A stretch of DNA of 64,000 nt from positions 2,914,001-2,978,000 of the forward strand of contig NZ_CP139286.1 in assembly GCF_034067285.1 (NCBI RefSeq). The letters are read 5' to 3'. The DNA comes from Acinetobacter pittii. Its GTDB lineage: Bacteria; Pseudomonadota; Gammaproteobacteria; Pseudomonadales; Moraxellaceae. A model generated the notes under the pieces. That model searched no databases. It saw only the letters and a program-made list of their open reading frames with translations, and was not told the DNA's origin. A program made the translations under genes and the position numbers. Each line of letters opens with the position of its first letter. The first letter of the stretch is position 1. Below, in pieces: positions 49,530-59,500 of the stretch.

Positions 49530-52448
49530 ATGTTTATTAAAAGTATTTTATCTTCGATTACTAATATTATCCCACTTCCTGAAAACAGTAACACAAGCAA
49601 TAATTTAGGTAATGGCTCTGGAGATGGGCTATTAAATGGCGCAGCCTCAGGTAATGGAGAACATAACTACGGTATTGGAAATGGAATTGGTGATGACGCC
49701 AGTATTACTGCCCCAATTACCATTCCCCTCAACCTCTCTGGTAATTCAATTACACTCATAGGCAACTCATCTTCAAGTTCAGTCAATACTTCTCCAACAA
49801 CTACTTCAAATAATGTTAACGACAACGACACTACTATTAATGGTAATGGCTCTACAGTTGGCGGCGGTGCAGGCAATGGCTCTGGCGATGGCCTATTAAA
49901 TGGCATCGCTTCAGGTAATGGCGAACAAAATTTTGGGATTGGTAATGGCATTGCTGATGACGCAAGCATTACTGCCCCACTTTCAATTCCAATTAATCTT
50001 GCGGGTAACTCAATTACTTTAATTGGTGATTCATCTTCAAGCTCGGTCAACAACTCTTCGACCAATACATCGAACACAGTCAATGACAACGACACCACCG
50101 ATAACGGTAATGGCTCGGGTGCAGGCAATGGTTCTGGTGATGGCCTGCTCAATGGAATTGCTTCTGGAAACGGAGAACATAATTACGGAATCGGAAATGG
50201 TATTGCTGATGATGCAAGCATTACCGCGCCCATTACTATTCCCCTCAACCTTTCTGGTAATTCAATTACTTTAATTGGCAACTCATCTGCGAGTTCAGTG
50301 AATACCTCACCAACCACCACTTCAAATACGGTTAATGACAATGACACCACTGATAACGGCAATGGTGATAGTGGCGTGAGTGCACTTGGCAGCTCCGGCA
50401 ATGGTTCTGGTGATGGCGCGGGCAATGGCCCAGCTTCGGGTAATGGTGAACACAACTATGGTATTGGCAATGGTAACGGCGACGATGTTGATATTACTGC
50501 CCCAATTACCGGTGTTCTGAACTTATCTGGAAATTCATTTACTTTAATTGGTGATTCTTCATCAAGTTCAGTCAACACAGCCCCAACAACGACTTCAAAT
50601 ACGGTCAATGACAACGACACTATTGATAATGGAAACGGTGGCGGAACTGGCGGTAGTTCAGGAAATGGCTCTGGCGATGGACTATTAAACGGTGCGGCTT
50701 CTGGCAACGGCGAACAAAACTTCGGTATTGGTAATGGCAACGGTGATGATGCTGATATCACTGCCCCAATTACTGGTGTTTTGAATTTCTCTGGTAACTC
50801 TTTCTCGCTCATTGGCAATTCATCTTCCAGTTCGATTAATACTGCCCCAACCACAAGCACCAACACGGTTAATGACAATGACGTGACTGATAATGGCAAT
50901 GATGGCGGTGCACTTGTTGGCGGAAGTTCTGGAAATGGTTCTGGTGATGGCCTACTTAATGGCGCTGCTTCTGGCAATGGCGAACATAACTATGGCATTG
51001 GTAACGGAAATGGTGATGACGCAGACTTCACATTCCCACTGACTGGCGTACTCAACTTTTCTGGAAACTCGATTTCAGGCTTTGGTAGCTCATCTAGTGA
51101 CTCGGTAAATATTGCACCAACCACAACGACTAACACAGTCAATGATAACGACACTATTGATAATGCTAATTCGGGCGGCCTCATTGGTGATTCTGGTAAT
51201 GGCTCTGGCGATGGTTTACTTAATGGTGCAGCGTCTGGTAATGGCGAACATAACTATGGTATTGGTAACGGAAATGGTGACGATGCAGACTTTACGCTTC
51301 CATTTACTGGTGGCTTGAACATTTTAGGTAATGCTTTATCAGGGATAGGTGGCTCTTCGACTGACTCTATCAATATTTCACCGACAACTACTTCAAATAC
51401 AGTCAATGACAACGACACAACCAATAACGGCAACACTTCAGGTGGTGTGATTGGTTCTGGTGACTCAGGCAACGGCTCTGGTGATGGCTTATTAAATGGC
51501 ATTTCATCAGGTAACGGCGAACATAATTACGGTATTGGCAACGGTAATGGCGATGATGTTGATGTTACTGCTCCTATCACCACACCAATTAATGTATTAG
51601 GCAACTCTTTCTCATTTATTGGTGGTGAAGGTACAGGCGATATCTTAGGTCCGATTACTGGCGTTATTGGTGGTATTGGCGGTGATGGAGATATCTTAAG
51701 CCCAATTACTGGCATCATCGGTGGAATTGGTGGTGATGGCGACATTCTAAGCCCGATTACTGGCATTATCGGTGGAATTGGCGGTATTGGTGGTGATCTG
51801 GGCGATAATCCAATTACAGGTATTATTCAAAGCGGTATCGACGTTCTACAAAATTTAGAGAGTCTAAAAACAGGTTTGATTAACACAGGTATTGATACGA
51901 TTGCCGACACAATTATTGGTGTATTCCCAGATGCAGAGCATCCTGTAGGTGATTTTGCCGACCTTGGAAAACTACTTTTCGAGACTTCACGCGATAGTGT
52001 TAACGGTACACTTGAGGCTATTTCTGACCTTGCAGGCGCTGACCTTGAGGGTGCAAGTGGCTCGATTACTGGTGTAATTGATACCCTTATTACCAATGGT
52101 TCAACGGCATCTACCATTATTCAGCATATTGTAGGTGATGGCCTAGTCACTGAAAACGGTGGCTTATTGGGTTCAATCACCACGATTATTGGTGGTGTTG
52201 ACAGCGGCGACGGTGGTTTACTGGGTGGCCTAGATGGCTTAATTAGCATTAACTATGGCGACTCAGACAATAGTAATTCTATAGATGTAGAAGATATTTT
52301 AGGAAATATCCTCAGCTCGGTAGGTTCAAATCAAGGTATTGCTGTTGGTGAGCCTGATCCAACAGGCGGTAGTTTGATTCATACGATTTCACTTAACACA
52401 GTGAATCAGTTAACTGACCAACTTTTACATGCTTTACCAACTGTCTAA
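49530..52448 (+). CDS. Large Gly/Asn/Ser/Thr-rich tandem-repeat protein, probably surface or secreted
   Basis: 972 residues, no Cys-rich or enzymatic domain seen. After a short N-terminal segment, eight copies of an 80-91-residue unit follow, each starting GNGSGDGLLNG-ASGNGEH (copies near nt 49605, 49873, 50122, 50395, 50659, 50932, 51193, 51466), with a core SGNSITLIGNSSSSSV and an end SNTVNDNDTTDNGN. Copies 1-8 differ in positions such as ASITAPIT versus ADFTLPFT. After the repeats comes DILSPITGIIGGIGGDG, repeated three times, and a unique C terminus of about 200 residues (nt 51830-52448). No signal peptide is evident, so export would need a special route (for example type I); adhesin or biofilm-matrix role is inferred from low complexity. 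Regulated by the promoter and repeat just upstream. Confidence 0.8.
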   Translation: MFIKSILSSITNIIPLPENSNTSNNLGNGSGDGLLNGAASGNGEHNYGIGNGIGDDASITAPITIPLNLSGNSITLIGNSSSSSVNTSPTTTSNNVNDNDTTINGNGSTVGGGAGNGSGDGLLNGIASGNGEQNFGIGNGIADDASITAPLSIPINLAGNSITLIGDSSSSSVNNSSTNTSNTVNDNDTTDNGNGSGAGNGSGDGLLNGIASGNGEHNYGIGNGIADDASITAPITIPLNLSGNSITLIGNSSASSVNTSPTTTSNTVNDNDTTDNGNGDSGVSALGSSGNGSGDGAGNGPASGNGEHNYGIGNGNGDDVDITAPITGVLNLSGNSFTLIGDSSSSSVNTAPTTTSNTVNDNDTIDNGNGGGTGGSSGNGSGDGLLNGAASGNGEQNFGIGNGNGDDADITAPITGVLNFSGNSFSLIGNSSSSSINTAPTTSTNTVNDNDVTDNGNDGGALVGGSSGNGSGDGLLNGAASGNGEHNYGIGNGNGDDADFTFPLTGVLNFSGNSISGFGSSSSDSVNIAPTTTTNTVNDNDTIDNANSGGLIGDSGNGSGDGLLNGAASGNGEHNYGIGNGNGDDADFTLPFTGGLNILGNALSGIGGSSTDSINISPTTTSNTVNDNDTTNNGNTSGGVIGSGDSGNGSGDGLLNGISSGNGEHNYGIGNGNGDDVDVTAPITTPINVLGNSFSFIGGEGTGDILGPITGVIGGIGGDGDILSPITGIIGGIGGDGDILSPITGIIGGIGGIGGDLGDNPITGIIQSGIDVLQNLESLKTGLINTGIDTIADTIIGVFPDAEHPVGDFADLGKLLFETSRDSVNGTLEAISDLAGADLEGASGSITGVIDTLITNGSTASTIIQHIVGDGLVTENGGLLGSITTIIGGVDSGDGGLLGGLDGLISINYGDSDNSNSIDVEDILGNILSSVGSNQGIAVGEPDPTGGSLIHTISLNTVNQLTDQLLHALPTV

Positions 52449-52479
52449 TGTGTTCGTAAAGATATAACCCCTATAAGAG

Positions 52480-52514
52480 CACCTTTCAAATCTTGAGTTT
52501 GGAAGGTGTTTTTT
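52480..52514 (+). terminator. Terminator of the repeat-protein gene
   Basis: CACCTTTCAAA and TTTGGAAGGTG form a perfect 11-bp stem with a T6 tail, 31 bp past the stop. Confidence 0.92.
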
Positions 52515-52598
52515 ATTGAGGAATAATTTTTAAAAGTTTGCTTAAGCCCATATAAACTATAACATTTTGAAAATATTTAAATTTCTACAAAACAGCAA

Positions 52599-53186
52599 TT
52601 AACTTTTATTCGGATATTTGAAAGCTTTTAAAAGTAATATTGAAACAACCACCACTAACCAGATTAAAATTAAATACCTAATCAATAAGGTGGGGAACAT
52701 AACCCAATTCCACCAAGAAGCAATTTTTTCTTCACTTGTTGAGAAATTAATTACACTCCCTTTTTTATCTTCAAAACGAATTCTAGTGACTACAATATAC
52801 CTATTTTTAAAAAGCAATGATGAATTAGGGAAAAAACCTCCCTCAACTTTAAGTATTTTTCTAGGCTTATATAATTCACAAAATGAACCACTCTCATTTC
52901 TAAAATATGCACAATTAATAGTATTTTTTTTATAATTATCTTTTATTATTAATGATGTCATACGCCCATGTTTGATATGAAATTCAGGTTCATAAACAAC
53001 AAAGCTCTCTTTTTTAGGGGTAAAAACTATACTTGGGTTAAGAGCACAAAGTATTACAATTAGACAAAAACTTAAGGTAAGAATAAGAACAAATTTTTTA
53101 TAAATATACGAATATAATGAAAAAAATGGATCAACCACCTCAGCAGAGATACATATTTTAAGTTTATAAATCACAACTATCCCCAA
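52599..53186 (-). CDS. Hypothetical two-helix membrane protein
   Basis: Up to 195 residues. One N-terminal helix (FVLILTLSFCLIVILCAL) and one near the C terminus (LLIRYLILIWLVVVVSILLL) bracket an extracytoplasmic domain of about 110 residues with Cys in NTINCAYF and SFCELY. The frame starts at TTG 53186, right after the stop of the gene upstream; a GTG at 53174 with GGGGATAG before it is more likely. The shape recalls DUF3592-like proteins, but I see no decisive motif. Very AT-rich. Confidence 0.6.
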   Translation of the reverse strand: MGIVVIYKLKICISAEVVDPFFSLYSYIYKKFVLILTLSFCLIVILCALNPSIVFTPKKESFVVYEPEFHIKHGRMTSLIIKDNYKKNTINCAYFRNESGSFCELYKPRKILKVEGGFFPNSSLLFKNRYIVVTRIRFEDKKGSVINFSTSEEKIASWWNWVMFPTLLIRYLILIWLVVVVSILLLKAFKYPNKS

Positions 53187-53471
53187 CTATAAAACTACAA
53201 TAAAGAACATCACAGATAAAAGGATGCCTATTAAAAGTGGCATAAAATTAGCTATATAATTATTTTCCTTAAAAACTTTGCTAAATATAAAAATGAGAAA
53301 ACAAATTAAATATGACACGTTAAAATTAAAAGAAGATAAATCATCAAAGTAATTTATTCCTTTACTTCTTTTAGCAAGGAGATAAAACATAAAAATAGAG
53401 TAACCTACCAAACCTAAAAAAAGCGAAGTAAATGCGCTTACTTCTGCTTTGCTCATAATTTCATCTTTCAT
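53187..53471 (-). CDS. Hypothetical small membrane protein
   Basis: 94 residues, three hydrophobic helices (VSAFTSLFLGLVGYSIFMFY, then LICFLIFIFSKVF and MPLLIGILLSVMFFIVVL). GGGGAA precedes the ATG. It ends adjacent to the 52599 gene and probably forms a two-gene operon. Function unknown. Confidence 0.65.
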   Translation of the reverse strand: MKDEIMSKAEVSAFTSLFLGLVGYSIFMFYLLAKRSKGINYFDDLSSFNFNVSYLICFLIFIFSKVFKENNYIANFMPLLIGILLSVMFFIVVL

Positions 53472-53541
53472 AAGTTCCCCAATAAAAATATAATTATTTA
53501 GTAAAATAAAAAATACTATTTTATAGAAAAATCAATAATTT

Positions 53542-54141
53542 TTAATATAAATCTAAATAACCAAATACAGCCTTTTCAACTCGCTGTTGTAAATGATTTA
53601 AATCACTTTCCCCTACTATGCCTGCTGCGTTAATCATTCCTTTGCTTAATGCAATCACATCTTGTGCGGCTGTCTGCGCATGTGAAACGCCAGAACGTTT
53701 AAACAGATCAGAAATTATGGTTTCAAGCTCGTGCTGATGCTCACTTTCCTCAATGTCTTTGCCAATGAGTTCAGAAGCAAATTCTAAGGTTCGTGCCAAC
53801 TGTGGGCGGCTCAATTGATGTTGCACAGCGGCTTGTATAATGAGTTTTAATTTTTCTTTTAAGTCTGTGGCGTCATGTTGCTGTATGGCTTCAACGATAT
53901 GATTTGAAAGCTTGGCACGCTCACGTCGAATTAACTCGACGATTAAAGCATCTTTAGATGGAAAGTATTGATATAGGCTCCCAATGCTTACACCAGCAAG
54001 TTCAGCTACAGCATTTGTGTTAAATCCAGCAAAGCATAACGACTCTAAAATGCGAGCAGCTGCCTCTAGAATTGCTTCAAAGGTAGCCACTGAGCGTGCT
54101 TGACGCGGGCGTTTACGTGGGTCTGGGAGGGTTTCTGACAT
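53542..54141 (-). CDS. TetR-family repressor, divergent from darcynin
   Basis: 199 residues. Helix-turn-helix region: RSVATFEAILEAAARILE, then AVAELAGVSIGSLYQYFPSKD. The C-terminal domain has typical length. It is divergent from darcynin with about 120 bp between the starts, in which the TGAGT-aatc-ACTCA and TGACT-g-AGTCA repeats (54166-54195) are the probable operators. Likely represses darcynin and itself; the inducer is unknown. Confidence 0.9.
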   Translation of the reverse strand: MSETLPDPRKRPRQARSVATFEAILEAAARILESLCFAGFNTNAVAELAGVSIGSLYQYFPSKDALIVELIRRERAKLSNHIVEAIQQHDATDLKEKLKLIIQAAVQHQLSRPQLARTLEFASELIGKDIEESEHQHELETIISDLFKRSGVSHAQTAAQDVIALSKGMINAAGIVGESDLNHLQQRVEKAVFGYLDLY

Positions 54142-54165
54142 GGGCCGAAATGCGAGTATTTAATG

Positions 54166-54195
54166 TGAGTAATCACTCATATACTGACTGAGTCA
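54166..54195. promoter_or_regulatory. Two adjacent inverted repeats, TetR operator candidates
   Basis: TGAGTAATCACTCA (54166-54179) and TGACTGAGTCA (54185-54195) are near-perfect palindromes with the same TGA(G/C)T half-sites, in the intergenic region of a TetR gene and darcynin. Confidence 0.65.
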
Positions 54196-54262
54196 TATTG
54201 ATATGACAAGCAAATGCTGTCTTTTCAGTTGAACTACAACTCGGCCCAGTCATGGAGTGGTT

Positions 54263-54592
54263 ATGTCTAGAAACTATACTTTTTTTATTCATTTAAGAGC
54301 TTTGCCTGCTTGGTTGGCTTTAGCTCGTGAAAAGCGGGCTGAGTTTAGTGCACAAAAGCTTGAACCTATTTTTGAGAAGTACCCGACTGTAAAAGTGCGC
54401 TGGTATGACGTTGAAGCGTTTAGCACTAAAGCCAGTGATATTGCTGTGTTTGAGACGTCATCTCTGCAAGATTATTATTTTGTGATTGATGCGATTCGAG
54501 ACTCTGAGTTTTGTACAGTGCCCTACTTTGAGTTTGTAGAGATTATTCCTGCAATTGAAGATGGGTATGTGGAGTATGAGAGTTCTTTATAG
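54263..54592 (+). CDS. Darcynin family protein
   Basis: 109 residues from the ATG at 54263, where GGAG lies 5 nt upstream; a GTG at 54257 is less likely. Sequence such as [38 protein letters not shown] and the tail [19 protein letters not shown] fits darcynin, a small protein named in Acinetobacter; biochemical function is not known to me. Divergent from the TetR gene, presumably its repressor. Confidence 0.85.
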   Translation: MSRNYTFFIHLRALPAWLALAREKRAEFSAQKLEPIFEKYPTVKVRWYDVEAFSTKASDIAVFETSSLQDYYFVIDAIRDSEFCTVPYFEFVEIIPAIEDGYVEYESSL

Positions 54593-54908
54593 AAGTTGTT
54601 AACCGAATACTCTTTTGCGTTGCACGATCCGTGCATAAATTGGCCGTAAGCTTAGACTATATAAAAAGAATCTTTTTTAATATACAGACAACTGCTGACT
54701 AGTAAACTAGCGGTAGGATAAGCTAGTAACTTTAAACACATTCTATTGGAAAATAGCTTATGTAAAATTTTATAAAAATTCGATTTCTTATATTAAAAGT
54801 ATAAAAATAGAGCTATTCAGCTCTATTTTTATACTAAATGAAAAGTTATTGATTATAGTTTTAATTTCAAAATTTGAGTATTAAGGTAAGTATTCATTTT
54901 CATAAAAA
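54593..54908. other. Gene-free left edge of the accessory region
   Basis: 316 bp between darcynin and the dtcC-like gene. The only clear element is the terminator at 54801-54832. It contains short CTAGT/CTAGC repeats near 54700-54735, with no att-like direct repeat that I can pair with another site. Confidence 0.6.
54801..54832. terminator. Terminator of the Detocs-like operon
   Basis: AAAATAGAGCT and AGCTCTATTTT form an 11-bp perfect stem with T-rich tails on both strands, about 77 bp past the end of the minus-strand operon. Confidence 0.85.
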
Positions 54909-56105
54909 TTAAATACTCAAAAAATATTTTTCTACTAGCTTCATGCCAACCCTTGCACTCATATAACTACAATACTCATGAAAGTTATCAGCCTTCTCTC
55001 TATCAGCTAAATCCGATACTGACTTAATACAAATAAATTTAGTCTTTAAACCAGCATGATTAGCACAACTATAGTATAAACCATAACACTCCATGTCGAT
55101 CGCACACATCTTTCGGTGTTGAGACTTAAAAACTTTTTGAATATCTTGAGAAGCCACAACAGAACTACCCGTAACCATAGGCCCTGTAACTAATTTAGGA
55201 GTTTTTTCTGGCCTATATTTGGTATATTCTTGATAAAAATTTTGCATATCAGAATCTATAGTTCTGGCAATTGTAACCAGTTCTGAACTAGCATCTTTAG
55301 GGTCTAAAGCTGATAACAACGACCAGTCTTCTACCCATTTCCCCGCCTGCCAATCCCAACTTTTATCCGCAATAACAACATCGCCTAGTTCAACACTATC
55401 TGAAAATCCGCCACAAATACCTGTCATAATTAGAATACGTGGTTTAAATAAATTTAAAATATATTCAGTTGTATGTGTAGCAGCAATTGGTCCCATTTGA
55501 CTTAAATGAGCACAGGCAACCTTAAGTTCTCTTCCTGCAATTGACATTATTCCTTTTCTACAAGCAATATTACTACCAACTAAACATTCGTCACTTAAAG
55601 TCAAATCCCATGTATTATAAACTGCTTCTAATTCAGGCTTTCTTAATGCATTTAAAACAACTACATCATATTCAAAAGACTTTTTGGATACTTCAACACG
55701 TTTAAGATATTCAATAAAATTATGTAATATTTGCTTCCAGTCATCAAATTCAGGAGAAATATGTAAAACTTGAGTCACAACACCTCGGAACTCCGAGTTA
55801 AATTGTTTTAAAGCTTCCTCACTAGCAGTAATACCAATAATATTTTTAGGAGCTGGAAAAACACCATCCTCTACAATTTGCCTTAAAAGCTCAATGCTGT
55901 GCTCACCAGATGCTTTTGCACCTTGCCTAACAGGTAATAAGACATCTAAAAGCATTAAATCAATGTTATAAATTGCTAATTTCTTACGAGCATCTGCTGC
56001 ATCTCTAGAAATTAGAATATTTTTCTCATTAATTTTTTGGCTAATTAAAAAATCTTTCAATCTATTTATCTTTGACTCGTCGTCATCTATTAGCAAAACT
56101 TGCAT
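54909..56105 (-). CDS. dtcC: Receiver domain fused to nucleoside phosphorylase (DtcC-like ATP-cleaving effector)
   Basis: 398 residues. Residues 1-135 form a response-regulator receiver: acidic DDD at 7-9, phospho-acceptor D54 in LMLLDVLLPVR, T93 in IIGITAS; the usual Lys before Pro is replaced (S118-P119). Residues about 145-398 form a PNP/UDP phosphorylase domain: MTGICGGF (228-234), IDMECYGLYY with E340, and KSVSDLAD (361-368) with the catalytic Asp. In the Detocs defence system the matching protein cleaves ATP when phosphorylated during infection. It starts in a 1-bp overlap with the dtcB-like gene. Assignment rests on domain order and operon structure; no search was run. Confidence 0.85.
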   Translation of the reverse strand: MQVLLIDDDESKINRLKDFLISQKINEKNILISRDAADARKKLAIYNIDLMLLDVLLPVRQGAKASGEHSIELLRQIVEDGVFPAPKNIIGITASEEALKQFNSEFRGVVTQVLHISPEFDDWKQILHNFIEYLKRVEVSKKSFEYDVVVLNALRKPELEAVYNTWDLTLSDECLVGSNIACRKGIMSIAGRELKVACAHLSQMGPIAATHTTEYILNLFKPRILIMTGICGGFSDSVELGDVVIADKSWDWQAGKWVEDWSLLSALDPKDASSELVTIARTIDSDMQNFYQEYTKYRPEKTPKLVTGPMVTGSSVVASQDIQKVFKSQHRKMCAIDMECYGLYYSCANHAGLKTKFICIKSVSDLADREKADNFHEYCSYMSARVGMKLVEKYFLSI

Positions 56106-56593
56106 TACTTATTAACCATTAATTTAAGGTTTATTAAAACTTTTGTTAAACTTGATTGCCAAGGACCATATTGCCCAGTGTAATGTATAACTCCTAGAAA
56201 TCTTTCATCTAACTCCTGACTCAATATTTCTTCCAACCCTCTGGGGTCATGCTTTTTATCTGTTTGAGGTAAAGTAAATTCTTCATATTGAGTTATAACA
56301 ACACTGTAAGTATTAATCGTTTCAGAATCTATAAAACGTAGAACATCGGCTCCTCCAAAACCCTGAGGTTTTCCACCTCCTCTTCGATCTTTAGCTATAT
56401 CAAAGGTAGGAATTGACATATCAACTACAGCTAACAAAATACTATGTGAAGATAATTCCGATATAGCACTTGAAAGTGACTCAACACAGCGAATTTCAAT
56501 ATTCTCATTCAATATACCTTTAAGAAAAGATAATATTGAGTTCTGTTTAGGCTTATCATCTTCAATAACTAGAACTATCTTTTTTTCATTCAT
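56105..56593 (-). CDS. dtcB: Stand-alone receiver protein (DtcB-like)
   Basis: 162 residues from ATG 56593, which overlaps the end of the dtcA-like gene by 8 bp (TATGAATGA); an upstream ATG at 56620 is less likely. It is one receiver domain with no output: E11-D12-D13, D58 in LLAVVDMSIP, T101 in VVITQYEEF. The loop after D58 is extended and Gly-rich (DRRGGGKPQGFGG), and the conserved Lys near the end is missing. In Detocs such a protein serves as a phosphate sink that prevents accidental effector activation. Coupled by overlap with dtcA and dtcC. Confidence 0.82.
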   Translation of the reverse strand: MNEKKIVLVIEDDKPKQNSILSFLKGILNENIEIRCVESLSSAISELSSHSILLAVVDMSIPTFDIAKDRRGGGKPQGFGGADVLRFIDSETINTYSVVITQYEEFTLPQTDKKHDPRGLEEILSQELDERFLGVIHYTGQYGPWQSSLTKVLINLKLMVNK

Positions 56594-59500
56594 ATGCTTC
56601 AAATCTTCCTTCGCGCTCATATAATTGTACTGTCACACGGACAAACCAACGATTATCTTCAATACCGAAATCGAAAGGAGCGGAGCATTTTAATGGATCT
56701 ACAAATCTAACTAAGCGAGCTAATTTTGCAAAACCAGACCCACCTTCTCTGCTAACTAAATCAACAGGTAATTTGCCTACATATTTGGATCTTAATCTTT
56801 GCAATTCAGCTGAATTTAAAACATTTTTTCTTTCACATGATAAATTACTATAAACAATGAAAGTTAATAGATTCTTATCCTTATCATGGCAAGTTTCTAT
56901 GTCTATAAATTCCAATGATGTCCCTAAGCCTGAATGCTTCCAAGCATTTTCAAAAATTACGAATAAACAATCTGTTAAAACAGCTAAAGCAGAAGTGGTC
57001 AAAGGAATTTTTGGTGTATTTAGATGCACAAAATGCGCATCTAAAGCTCGATAAACATTGCGTGTCGCCTCTTGAGCAATATCTATTGCATCAGGTAACT
57101 GAAAATCTTCATCTTCATCTTCAACATGAGAAGGTAATCGAAACCAATCTGAAATTACATCACACTGTGTTTGAGTAGCTGTCGAAACAGATTGTAAAGT
57201 GGAAATTATCGGTAATAAGGACGACTTATTATTTAATATCCTTAATTTTTCAATTAAATCATCAAATTGCTGTTTAATTTTTTGTTTAAAATCATTTGAT
57301 ATATAACTATTAAGATCTTTCAACCCTAACTCTACTAGTTTCCAAAATATAAAATAACATGTTGATAAGAAAGATGAAAAAGAAATAGGAGAGTCATTTA
57401 AAAAACTATTAAATGATCGTAAAGATTCTGGAGTTAAAACATATTTAAATGCAGCTTTAGGCTTTTCTGCTGAAAGAATTTGCACAAAATCATTAACTAG
57501 TTCATCAACTAAAATTTTAATTTCAGTAGAAAAATTTCCAAGTAAGATAAGAACTTCATTTACATTAACTTTATTAAAATCAATTACATTTTCCCACCTC
57601 CTATAGAACTCATCTTTAGATAAATCGGTAGAAAGATATAATAAACGCTCTTCCTCTAAAGGGCCAAATACCGTACCTCGTAAACTACCGTGTCTGATTC
57701 TTAAACTTAAATAACAATCTAATCCATCAGTAGGATCACTTAAAAATCTTTTATATAATCTATCTATAATTTCAATGAGTAAAGCTGAAGATAAATTTGG
57801 TTTTCCATTTGTAGTTTCAATTAAAAGCTCTCTGTTTCTTACATCTACAGAATATTGCCCAATAATATCATCAATAATACGAATTCCGTTTGGAGCATCT
57901 TTTAATTTTAACCATCTATTATAATCTTGTAGAAGTTCAGATTCAGCCCATCTGCTGATTACAGATTCATTCACAAATACTCTTGTTTGATCAATCTGGC
58001 GTAACCCTTTCTGTAAAGTTTGATCAAAAGTTAAGTCTTTAATTTCATCAGTATATATAGCAGAATTTTCTGAATCCCATTGAAGTAATAATTGAAGTAT
58101 TTCAATACGTTCTTGTCTTACATTTTCAGTTGACTCAAATTTTTCACATAAGGACAAATTCTCATCTACCCATACATTTGAAAAAAAGTTTATTACCTGT
58201 TTCTTACTATTTTTATTTTCTTCGAAAATTTTATTAATATTTTCTCTTATTCCATTTATAAGTATAGAACGGCAAGCCATTTTACATATATAACCGATAG
58301 AAGCAATATCTGTAGCTTGATATGCATTATGTGAAATTAAACCAACTTTAATTGGATCTAAACTACGGAAATCCTTCCATTTTTTATTTTCAAATAATTT
58401 TACAACCTCAAACTCATTAATATATCTAGAATTTATTATTAGCCATTCATTGATTAAATCTATAGCATCTAGAGTCTGATTATTATCATTTAAAACAACA
58501 AATCTAAATTTAGCAACTTCTCTTCTCCAAAAACCACCAAACTTTTCGAGGTTATTCAATATTAAATTAAGTTTATCAAATTGCTTTATTTCATATAAAT
58601 AATTAGCTACCCATAAAAATAAAACATTATCGGTGACGAACAAATCATCAAAACGATCTTCTGAAATATTAATTAAACTATTTATTAAAGGATCATTACT
58701 ATCACTAAAGTTTTTCTTTAATATTTCAACACCGATCAAAAATGGGTAATATGTAATATCTTCTATTTTAAAACCTTTATTACAAATTAAAATATTAACA
58801 GGCAATCTAAATTTAATACTATTATTTATAAAATGGCAAACTGCATTCATAACAGCCTGACCAAAATCTAAATTTTTAAAGCTAATACCTATTTTTATTA
58901 ATTGCTCAATCTCGTTTTGAGCAGTATTTCCTAACTCTTTACATTCATTAATCAACTTTATAATCAAACTAGATAATTCATTTTCATTTTCATTTTCATT
59001 TTCATTTTTAGAAAAACACAATGACTTAATCAAATCTTGATCTGAATTATTACCGTTATAAATTTCTAAATTAATATCATTTATATCTGAAAATAGAAAC
59101 TTCATCTTATCCAACCTATGGTCATCTATACCATAACTTAGAAATTTATTAATAACATAATATGCTGTTTTTTTTAAATCTTCAAAACCTTCCTCATGAG
59201 CAATACAAACCAAAGTATCAATTAGTATCTCATAATAATCTATAAGCGATGAAGTAATCTCTCGTGATAATATTTTTGGTAAGTCTTCTCTTGATTTTTT
59301 TACTTCACCAACAGCATGATATTCTAAATACGGTATTACCCAAGGAGGTGAATTAGACAAACGAGGAAATGAGTTTTTACACTTAGAATAGAAAGCATAA
59401 AATGAAAATGTTTCATCACAACGATCACTAAAAACTTCATATAACAATTCATTTAAAGTATTGATCGAAGATTTTTGTAATGGTTCTAACCATTTTGCTA

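Noticed and set aside
49600..51600. Regular direct repeats that could look like a CRISPR array
   Set aside because: Units are 250-273 bp, in one open reading frame and translate to a consistent protein repeat; no spacer pattern and no cas genes.
49667..52117. Long open frames on the minus strand in the repeat gene
   Set aside because: They are antisense shadows of a low-complexity gene, Pro/Leu/Ser-rich, without ribosome sites.
52599..53186. DUF3592 family assignment
   Set aside because: The two-helix layout is similar but I see no decisive motif, so I left it as hypothetical.
54593..54908. Attachment site for the accessory region
   Set aside because: No tRNA gene or direct repeat that matches the far end could be found; no integrase gene is present in the window.
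58978..59007. Phase-variable repeat in the sensor gene
   Set aside because: The unit is six bases, so a change would not shift the frame; kept only as a length-variation note.
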